From an uncultured Bacteroidota bacterium (GTDB lineage: Bacteria > Bacteroidota > Bacteroidia > Flavobacteriales > Flavobacteriaceae), in NCBI GenBank assembly GCA_902517365.1, contig CABYCA010000028.1:1-6280 (forward strand): a DNA stretch of 6,280 nt, read 5' to 3'. The notes beneath the pieces were generated by a model, which made no database searches, was not told the DNA's origin, and saw only the letters and a list, made by a program, of their open reading frames with translations. The position numbers were made by a program, and so were the translations under genes. Each line of letters opens with the position of its first letter. Positions within the stretch are counted from its first letter, which is position 1. Positions 1 through 5,124 of the stretch are shown one piece after another.

Positions 1-680
1 TCTTTCTGAAGAGATTTATAATTGGCCTTATTGGTTTAATCACTCACAGAACATTTAGAAGCAAAAAATTTCTAATTAAAGGTTCAAAAAACTTAGTTAA
101 CCTTCCTGAATCAAATGTACTATTTGTTAGTAATCACCAGACTTATTTTTATGATGTAATTGCAATGCTCCATGTCTTTAACTCAACCGTGAAAGGTAGA
201 ATAGACTCAGTTAAAAGACCAAAATATCTTATTAGTCCTAAAACAAATCTCTATTATATTGCATCCCTAGAGACCATGAAAAAATCATCAATTACAAAAT
301 TATTAACTTATGCAGGAGCTGTATTAGTTCAAAGAAGCTGGCGAGATTCTGGAGAATCAGTTACAAGGAATATTAGATCAGAAGATACTGACAACATTAA
401 ATTAGCTCTCAATGATGGATGGGTGATAACCTTTCCAAGAGGAACAACAGACAATTCAAAACCAATTAGGAAAGGGAGTGCATTTATAATAAAAAGTAAT
501 TCTCCTATAGTGGTACCTATCAAAATAAATAATTTTAATAAAGTTTTTCAAAGAAACGGGTTGAAAGTAATTAACAGAAGAAAAGAATTTTCTATTGAAA
601 TAATGAAACCTTTATCAAAAAAAATGAATAAAAAAACAATTGGAGAAATAACTAAGGAATTAGAGAAAATAATCAAATAA
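1..680 (+). CDS. PlsC-like lysophospholipid acyltransferase, 5' end missing
   Basis: Frame open from base 3 to the TAA at 678-680, giving 225 residues; the start lies upstream of the window. The family transfers a fatty acyl group to a lysophospholipid such as 1-acyl-glycerol-3-phosphate at the inner membrane. Visible blocks, numbered from the first complete codon: a hydrophobic start (residues 5-13), the block-I equivalent SNHQTYFYD (43-51), a block-II-like GAVLVQRSWRD (105-115), block III FPRGTT (144-149) and block IV IVVPIKINNF (169-178). Two blocks deviate from the textbook family: His45 and Asp51 are five residues apart rather than four, and block III has Arg where FPEGTR has Glu. I recall similar variants in Bacteroidota homologues, so the enzyme is probably active, but its acceptor lipid cannot be told. 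The ATG at 165 is internal, because a start there would remove block I. It converges on sodC with a 16-base gap. Confidence 0.85.
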   Translation, partial: FLKRFIIGLIGLITHRTFRSKKFLIKGSKNLVNLPESNVLFVSNHQTYFYDVIAMLHVFNSTVKGRIDSVKRPKYLISPKTNLYYIASLETMKKSSITKLLTYAGAVLVQRSWRDSGESVTRNIRSEDTDNIKLALNDGWVITFPRGTTDNSKPIRKGSAFIIKSNSPIVVPIKINNFNKVFQRNGLKVINRRKEFSIEIMKPLSKKMNKKTIGEITKELEKIIK

Positions 681-683
681 GAA

Positions 684-709
684 TCAAATAAATTTCTTAA
701 TTTGTTTGA
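684..709. repeat. Inverted repeat between convergent genes, possible weak terminator
   Basis: The arms CAAATAAATT (685-694) and AATTTGTTTG (699-708) pair over ten positions around a 4-base loop, with one T-G wobble on the + strand and an additional T-A pair outside. The hairpin sits after the acyltransferase stop and overlaps the last codons and stop of sodC. The pairing is seen directly; a terminator role is inference. The stem is almost all A/T and no T-run follows on the + strand. On the - strand the sequence after it is only moderately T-rich and the wobble becomes a mismatch. A 10-base direct repeat, AATCAAATAA, at 671-680 and 682-691 overlaps its left side. Confidence 0.3.
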
Positions 710-1227
710 ATGATCTCCATACAACCAATTCTCATACCAGATGCTCCTGAAGGCTGAGAAACATAATCATCTTGACCATTGTGAATAATCACAGCCTGAT
801 TGAAAAGGTCATTCCTATCACCACATCCCAAACACCAGAGATCAGTAGCAAATTTTAACATTCCATGACCAATACTATCAATTTCAAAATTACCAATTGC
901 GCCAAGGTGAAATCCAGTAGGGTCTCCCCATTTTCCATGTTTAGTATCAGTTGGATTCCAATGTCCACCTGTACTTAATCCGTCATTAGAAGAACAATCA
1001 CCAAATTCATGAATATGAATTGCTTTAAAGCCTGGGTCTAAACCAAAAACATGTGCTTCTAGATAAACTGAATCATTTTTTTGAGTAAACGTAACAGTTC
1101 CAGAAATTGGCGAGTTATTTAAAGGTTTTATGGTATTTTTTACAGAAATTACATCTTCTTTTTGATTACATCCAAAGGATGTTATTATAAAGAAAATTAT
1201 AATTAATTTTGAAATTGAATTTTTCAT
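697..1227 (-). CDS. sodC: Cu/Zn superoxide dismutase, lipoprotein
   Basis: 176 residues. SodC converts superoxide to hydrogen peroxide and oxygen outside the cytoplasm. Residues 1-20 form a lipoprotein signal peptide (hydrophobic 8-18, lipobox SFGC, lipidated Cys20). The following Gln-Lys-Glu-Asp (22-25) resembles the flavobacterial lipoprotein export signal, which suggests surface display. By family alignment the copper ligands are His71 and His73 (in AIHIHEFGDC), the bridging His89 (GGHWNP) and His149; zinc ligands are His89, His97 and His107. The fourth zinc ligand, Asp83 in human SOD1, aligns with Ala110 (HLGA instead of HxGD). Cys78 and Cys169 match the conserved disulfide, and Arg166 the active-site arginine. 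An extra CxxC (Cys132, Cys135) lies before the last copper ligand. Divergent from the DUF3089 gene with only 21 bases between the two starts. Family assignment is secure; reduced zinc binding is inference. Confidence 0.95.
   Translation of the reverse strand: MKNSISKLIIIFFIITSFGCNQKEDVISVKNTIKPLNNSPISGTVTFTQKNDSVYLEAHVFGLDPGFKAIHIHEFGDCSSNDGLSTGGHWNPTDTKHGKWGDPTGFHLGAIGNFEIDSIGHGMLKFATDLWCLGCGDRNDLFNQAVIIHNGQDDYVSQPSGASGMRIGCMEIIQTN
1204..1211 (+). promoter_or_regulatory. Candidate -7 box for the DUF3089 gene
   Basis: TAATTTTG matches the Bacteroidota -7 consensus TAnnTTTG exactly. It lies inside the 5' end of sodC on the opposite strand and would place a transcript start about 30 bases before the ATG at 1249. 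No TTTG-type -33 element is visible at the usual distance, and chance matches are common in AT-rich DNA. Confidence 0.3.
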
Positions 1228-1231
1228 AAAA

Positions 1232-1239
1232 CAAATTTA
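1232..1239 (-). promoter_or_regulatory. Candidate -7 box for sodC, next to its start codon
   Basis: Read on the - strand this is TAAATTTG, an exact TAnnTTTG match that ends four bases before the sodC ATG at 1227-1225. If used, transcription would begin at or very near the start codon, giving a leaderless or nearly leaderless mRNA. A TTTG on the same strand at 1257-1254 is only 14 bases upstream, short of the usual spacing, so the -33 element is unconvincing. Confidence 0.25.
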
Positions 1240-1248
1240 AAATATTAT

Positions 1249-2277
1249 ATGTACAAAAGAAATTTTTTTAAAATATATGTACTTCTCTGGTTTATATCAG
1301 GTTGTAAAATTTCTTATAAAACGTATGAATTTGAAAAAGCTCCTGAAATACAAAAACCAGATTATAGTAAAAGTGAAAGCTGGGCAGTCATCCCGGAAAA
1401 GATTCCAAATCTAATTTCTGACTTCTACGATAAAAAGAACGAAATAAAAGATGCAGATGTTTTTTTTATATATCCTACTTTGATTGATGGAAAAAATATG
1501 AAGGCCTGGAACTCAGATATATGGGATCGACATATTAGAAATGATGTTTTAAATAGACCAGTGAAGTATCAAGCATCTGCTTGGATTGAATCTGGAAACT
1601 TATATGTGCCATATTACAGGCAAGCACATTTGAGGGTTTTCAATAAAAAATTTGAAGCTGATGGAAAAAAGGCTTTAGATCTTGCATACAAAGATTTAAG
1701 AAATGCATTCATCTATTTCATTGAGAATTACAATAATGGTAGACCATTTATTATTGCTTCACATAGTCAAGGTACGTTGCATGCAAAAAGACTTATTTCG
1801 GAGTTTATTGATGGCAAAAAAATTCAAGAAAAGTTAATTGCTGCATACTTAGTTGGATGGAAAGTAGATCCAAATGAGTTTGATTATATAAAGCCAATGA
1901 GTTCACCTGATGAAATTGGAGGTTTCCTTGCCTGGAATACTTATAAGATTAATAAATACCCTAGAAAAAATACATATGAGGAATACTTCAGAGGTGGTGT
2001 AACATCAAATCCTATAACTTGGGATCAATCAACTGAAACTGATAAAAGTTTACATAAAGGACTACTCTACAGAAACTTAAAAATTTTTCCAAAAAGTTTA
2101 AGTATTAAGCTTATTGATGGTATGATTTGGTCGACAGTCCCAAACCTACCGGGTAAAATTTTTTTTAGTACAATCAATGATTATCACTTTGCAGATATAA
2201 ACCTATTTTGGTTAGATATTCAAGAAAATGCTAAACAAAGAGTGAAAGAATGGTATAAAAAAACAAATAATTTCTGA
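1249..2277 (+). CDS. DUF3089 family alpha/beta-hydrolase-like lipoprotein
   Basis: 342 residues. Recognised as DUF3089 from the block order: DVFFIYPT (70-77), a YVPYYRQA segment (119-126), the nucleophile-elbow-like GRPFIIASHSQG (164-175) and a C-terminal DYHFADINLFW (311-321). In the alpha/beta hydrolase fold Ser173 of SHSQG would be the nucleophile and His313 is the best candidate for the catalytic His; the acidic partner is not obvious. The substrate of this family is unknown to me. Residues 1-19 look like a lipoprotein signal (basic start, hydrophobic core, lipobox FISGC with Cys19), so the protein should be anchored outside the cytoplasm. The residues after Cys19 (KISYKT) lack an acidic surface-export signal, so a periplasmic-face anchor is likelier. 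The ATG is the first in frame and gives a complete signal peptide; no ribosome binding site is seen. The next gene starts 35 bases after this stop on the same strand, so co-transcription is plausible. Confidence 0.85.
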   Translation: MYKRNFFKIYVLLWFISGCKISYKTYEFEKAPEIQKPDYSKSESWAVIPEKIPNLISDFYDKKNEIKDADVFFIYPTLIDGKNMKAWNSDIWDRHIRNDVLNRPVKYQASAWIESGNLYVPYYRQAHLRVFNKKFEADGKKALDLAYKDLRNAFIYFIENYNNGRPFIIASHSQGTLHAKRLISEFIDGKKIQEKLIAAYLVGWKVDPNEFDYIKPMSSPDEIGGFLAWNTYKINKYPRKNTYEEYFRGGVTSNPITWDQSTETDKSLHKGLLYRNLKIFPKSLSIKLIDGMIWSTVPNLPGKIFFSTINDYHFADINLFWLDIQENAKQRVKEWYKKTNNF

Positions 2278-2308
2278 TTTTTTATTAAATTCATATTTAA
2301 ATAAAAAA
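2278..2308 (+). repeat. All-A/T stem-loop between the DUF3089 and Tat oxidoreductase genes
   Basis: TTTTTTATT (2278-2286) pairs with AATAAAAAA (2300-2308), and AAAT (2287-2290) pairs with ATTT (2295-2298), with A2299 bulged and TCAT as the loop. It fills nearly the whole 34-base gap. Without any G-C pair, and with A rather than U at the 3' end, it is a poor + strand terminator. It may be no more than base composition, or may sit in the leader of the next gene. Confidence 0.2.
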
Positions 2309-2311
2309 ACT

Positions 2312-3745
2312 ATGGCCTCATCAAAAAAATCTCGAAGAAAATTTATAAAAAATTCAGCATTAGCATCATCACTTTTCATTGTACCAAGGCATGTCCTTGG
2401 AGGTGCTGGCTATACTGCACCTAGTGATAGACTTAATTTAGCTGGTATAGGATTACACGGAAAAGGAAACTCTGACATACTTCATGCGAGTGTTGGTGGA
2501 AGAGAAAATGTTGTTGCACTTTGTGATGTTCATCAAAATGCATACGGAGCTCAAGTTGCTGCTGAAAAATTCCCAAATGCAAAATTTTACACTGATTACA
2601 GAGAAATGTTAGAAAAAGAGAATCTGGATGGAGTAACAGTCTCTACTCCTGATCATACTCATGCTAATATTTCAAAGGCTGCTATGGAAAAGGGAATTCA
2701 TGTCTATGTCCAAAAACCATTGACGCATAATGTAAAAGAGGCAAGAATGCTAACTGAGCTTGCAAGAAAGAATAAAATTGTTACTCAAATGGGAAATCAA
2801 GGAGCATCAAATCCCGAGCAGAAACTAATACAAAAATGGGTAAAAGATGGCAGAATTGGTAAGGTTCATGAAGTTCAAATGTGGACAAATAGACCTGTAT
2901 GGGCTCAAGGTATTGCAATGAAAAAACCTGATCCATCTCAAAAACCTGAAGGAATGGACTGGAATTTATGGATAGGTCCTGCAGAAAATAATGGATACAC
3001 ACCAGGTCTTCATGCATTTGATTGGAGAGGATTCTGGGATTATGGAACAGGTGCTTTAGGTGATATGGGTTGTCATATTATGGATGCACCAATAAAATCA
3101 CTCGGTCTTTTTGAGCCATATAGCATAGAAGCGAGTGTTTCAAATTTACCTTATGCAAGTGCATTTACACCATCACCAACAATTGATGAGGCTTGTCCAT
3201 CTAGTTCTTTTGTGACCTATAAGTTTAGACCTTCTAAGATTAATGATTCAGAAGTAAAAATGACTTGGATGGATGGTGGGTTAAGACCTTCACATCCTGA
3301 CATAATGACCGATACTGATGATATAGGTGAAAATGGTGTTTTAATGTTTGGTGAAAATGGTTTAATATTCTGTGATAACTATGGTGTAAAAGCAAAACTC
3401 TACATTAAAGGACAAAATGGACCTGTTGAGAAAGGTGAAATTACAGGAATTAATTCAGTTGAATTTGGACATCAAAATTATTGGATAGATGCGATTAAGG
3501 ACGGATTCGGAAGTGAAAAACATATGAATCTAACATCTAATTTTGATTTTGCTGGTCCATTATCTGAGATTGTTCTATTAGGAAATGTAGCAATTAGAAG
3601 TAGTCTTCTAAAAAGATCACCAAGGAGTAGTGTATTGATTGGCAAAAAAAGGTTATCGTATGATAACAAAAATATGATAATTACAAATCTTGATGAAGCA
3701 AATCAATTTTTAACTAGGAATTATAGATCAGGTTGGGAAGTTTAA
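2312..3745 (+). CDS. Tat-exported Gfo/Idh/MocA family oxidoreductase
   Basis: 477 residues. The start is a twin-arginine signal: SRRKFIKNS (7-15) followed by a hydrophobic stretch (16-25), so the protein is probably folded with its cofactor and exported. The mature part has a Rossmann nucleotide-binding domain with GIGLHG (45-50, GxGxxG), CDVHQNAY (71-78) and STPDHTHA (111-118). VQKP (133-136) stands in the place of the usual EKP, with Lys135 as the presumed catalytic-site lysine. The C-terminal domain carries GDMGCHIMD (250-258), including His255. The end, a NYRSGWEV-type tail, looks intact. Relatives oxidise or reduce sugars and cyclitols, and some exported Bacteroidota members act on glycosides as 3-dehydrogenases; the substrate here is not determined. 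GH109 glycosidases share the Tat signal and fold, but I do not see their characteristic active-site segment. It lies 34 bases after the DUF3089 gene. Its TAA overlaps the stop of the convergent OmpA-family gene within TTAA at 3742-3745. Confidence 0.92.
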   Translation: MASSKKSRRKFIKNSALASSLFIVPRHVLGGAGYTAPSDRLNLAGIGLHGKGNSDILHASVGGRENVVALCDVHQNAYGAQVAAEKFPNAKFYTDYREMLEKENLDGVTVSTPDHTHANISKAAMEKGIHVYVQKPLTHNVKEARMLTELARKNKIVTQMGNQGASNPEQKLIQKWVKDGRIGKVHEVQMWTNRPVWAQGIAMKKPDPSQKPEGMDWNLWIGPAENNGYTPGLHAFDWRGFWDYGTGALGDMGCHIMDAPIKSLGLFEPYSIEASVSNLPYASAFTPSPTIDEACPSSSFVTYKFRPSKINDSEVKMTWMDGGLRPSHPDIMTDTDDIGENGVLMFGENGLIFCDNYGVKAKLYIKGQNGPVEKGEITGINSVEFGHQNYWIDAIKDGFGSEKHMNLTSNFDFAGPLSEIVLLGNVAIRSSLLKRSPRSSVLIGKKRLSYDNKNMIITNLDEANQFLTRNYRSGWEV

Positions 3746-5055
3746 AGATCCATATTTATTGACAGAATAACCCTCCTATTTTTCTTCCTCTCACTAAGAG
3801 GTATGCTAGGATAATTTGGCTTATTTTCTCCAAAAGCCCTAGTATTTAATCTTGAATCTTGAACACCATTTTCAATTAAATTATTTTTAATTGTATTAGA
3901 TCTATTCTTTGATAGATGCATATTATAATCAGATTCTCCCTCTGATGACGCATGCCCATCTATGTTAATTTTTATATAATCATATTTGTCTAATATTTTG
4001 CTTAGATTATAAATATTTGATTCCTGGACTTTATTTAATTCATAATTATCAAAATCAAAGAAAAATTCTGAATAACTACTCAGAAAATTAGAAAGAGAAA
4101 CTGGTAGCATTGGACAACCTCCGAGTTTTATTTCCCCTGCCTCATCTGGACAATTATCATTAATATTGGGTATACCATCATTATCTAGATCTGATAACTT
4201 ACACCCAGCATTAGATTTTGGACCAGCTATATTTGGGCAATTATCAATATTGTCAACTAAACCATCACCGTCTGAATCAGGACAAGGAGCTCCATTTAAA
4301 CCAGCTTTATTTGGACATGGATCAGTTAAATCTGAAACGCCATCTCCGTCTGAATCAGGACATCCTCCGATAGAATTTAATCCAGGTCTGTTTGGACATT
4401 GGTCTTTTTCATCCGATATTCCATCTCCATCTGAATCAGGACATCCATTTAGTTCTGAGAGACCTGGAAAATCTGGACAATTATCTTTTTTATCAGGAAC
4501 TCCATCTCCGTCTGAATCCCCTTTACCAAAATTAAATTTTATTCCAACAATATGTTGAAGGTTGCTGTAAGCATTTTTTTCATCTAATGATTTATAGCTA
4601 ACACCTGTATTTAAAGCAATATTTTTTGAAATTTGAAAATCAATTCCAGCTCCAAATGATGGTCCATAAGAGGTTTTTTTTGATCCAAAACTGATATCAC
4701 TTTCTCCAAAATTAGATAATCCATAACCTGCATATAGATATGGATTTGTATCCATTCCCAAAAACTTTGAATCTCCTGGAATGTTGTATTTAATAATTCC
4801 ATCTAAAGAATAATAATATAAATCTTCATTTGAAACATTAACCTCATTTTCTGAATAATTTATACCTAATGAAAAGTTATTAAAAATATATCTTGAGAGA
4901 CTAAGCGTTGGGAGTTTATAACCTGTTTTATCAGATTCTTTTGCATTTACAGAATTGATTCCAAACTCTAATAACCATGGATTTTCTTCATTCTGGCTGT
5001 AAACTGAGCCTGAAAAACACATTAATAATGCTAAAGAAAGTTTATGGTTTTTCAT
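3742..5055 (-). CDS. OmpA-family outer membrane protein with thrombospondin type 3 repeats
   Basis: 437 residues from the ATG at 5055-5053. That start gives a clean signal peptide (1-20, likely cut at VYS-Q); an upstream ATG at 5181 would add 42 residues without signal character and run into the next gene. Residues 21-177 are a small outer-membrane beta-barrel domain with alternating aromatic strands, ending IKFNF. Residues 180-315 hold five calcium-binding-type repeats (DSDGDGxxDxxDxCP) with ten cysteines in five pairs. Residues 328-437 are an OmpA C-terminal domain: FFFDFDNYEL (331-340), GHASSEG (367-373), YNMHLSKNR (377-385), GENKP (409-413) and the closing KNRRV (425-429). The domain normally binds the diaminopimelate of peptidoglycan. 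Arg385 is retained, while the usual Asp of GHTD is Ser370. Expected role: linking the outer membrane to the cell wall and giving structural stability. Divergent from the downstream oxidoreductase across 69 bases. Confidence 0.93.
   Translation of the reverse strand: MKNHKLSLALLMCFSGSVYSQNEENPWLLEFGINSVNAKESDKTGYKLPTLSLSRYIFNNFSLGINYSENEVNVSNEDLYYYSLDGIIKYNIPGDSKFLGMDTNPYLYAGYGLSNFGESDISFGSKKTSYGPSFGAGIDFQISKNIALNTGVSYKSLDEKNAYSNLQHIVGIKFNFGKGDSDGDGVPDKKDNCPDFPGLSELNGCPDSDGDGISDEKDQCPNRPGLNSIGGCPDSDGDGVSDLTDPCPNKAGLNGAPCPDSDGDGLVDNIDNCPNIAGPKSNAGCKLSDLDNDGIPNINDNCPDEAGEIKLGGCPMLPVSLSNFLSSYSEFFFDFDNYELNKVQESNIYNLSKILDKYDYIKINIDGHASSEGESDYNMHLSKNRSNTIKNNLIENGVQDSRLNTRAFGENKPNYPSIPLSERKKNRRVILSINMDL
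4111..4518 (-). repeat. Five tandem thrombospondin type 3 repeats within the OmpA-family gene
   Basis: Repeat units begin at Asp180, Asp207, Asp234, Asp260 and Asp289 of the 437-residue protein, so the spacing is 27, 27, 26 and 29 residues. Similarity is also visible in DNA: TCTGAATC recurs on the + strand at 4271, 4349, 4430 and 4511, spaced 78, 81 and 81 bases. The first three of these extend to TCTGAATCAGGACA. The fifth unit, nearest the OmpA domain, has diverged (DLDNDG). The repeats should bind calcium and form a stiff periplasmic linker. Confidence 0.9.
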
Positions 5056-5080
5056 GTTAGTATTAAAATATGAAAAAATT

Positions 5081-5108
5081 TTGTTAATCCATAAGTTTAA
5101 ATTATAAT
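5081..5108 (+). promoter_or_regulatory. Candidate promoter for the cytoplasmic oxidoreductase gene
   Basis: TTGTTA (5081-5086) and TATAAT (5103-5108) are separated by 16 bases, in the form of a general sigma-70 promoter, and would start transcription roughly ten bases before the ATG at 5125. No TAnnTTTG box, the form preferred in Bacteroidota, is present in this gap on the + strand. The assignment is therefore tentative and helped by the AT-rich background. Confidence 0.3.
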
Positions 5109-5122
5109 TATAAAAATTTAAA
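5096..5122. repeat. Nested palindrome in the divergent intergenic region
   Basis: TTTAAATT (5096-5103) is repeated inverted as AATTTAAA (5115-5122). The 11 bases between them begin with a second palindrome, ATAATTAT (5104-5111). The structure ends two bases before the ATG of the + strand oxidoreductase and overlaps its candidate -10 box. It could be an operator or part of the leader, but it is entirely A/T and may be coincidental. Confidence 0.25.
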
Positions 5123-5124
5123 AT

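Noticed and set aside
329..523. Short - strand frame inside the acyltransferase gene
   Set aside because: It overlaps conserved acyltransferase blocks on the other strand and shows no protein-like motif of its own.
165..680. The acyltransferase starting at the ATG at 165
   Set aside because: The open frame continues upstream to the window edge and encodes the catalytic block SNHQTYFYD before that ATG.
2781..3017. Short - strand frame inside the Tat-exported oxidoreductase gene
   Set aside because: It is the antisense of a strongly conserved coding region, with no start context or recognisable motif.
3478..3669. Short - strand frame near the 3' end of the Tat-exported oxidoreductase gene
   Set aside because: Antisense of coding sequence, with no domain and no independent signals.
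3746..3800. A terminator for the Tat-exported oxidoreductase gene
   Set aside because: No stem-loop with a T-run could be found after the stop; this DNA is the 3' end of the OmpA-family gene.
4166..4558. A 130-codon + strand frame with repeated Ser-Pro-Ser-Glu-Ser-Gly units
   Set aside because: It is the complementary-strand reading of the type 3 repeat DNA; its repeats follow from those of the OmpA-family gene and it resembles no known protein.
4611..4802. Alternative - strand frame within the OmpA-family beta-barrel region
   Set aside because: Same strand, shifted frame of a gene with clear barrel-like strands; no evidence of a frameshift.
5070..5090. A TTAACA element on the - strand as the -35 box of the OmpA-family gene
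   Set aside because: No acceptable -10 or TAnnTTTG box lies at the right distance, and the region is too AT-rich for a half match to count.
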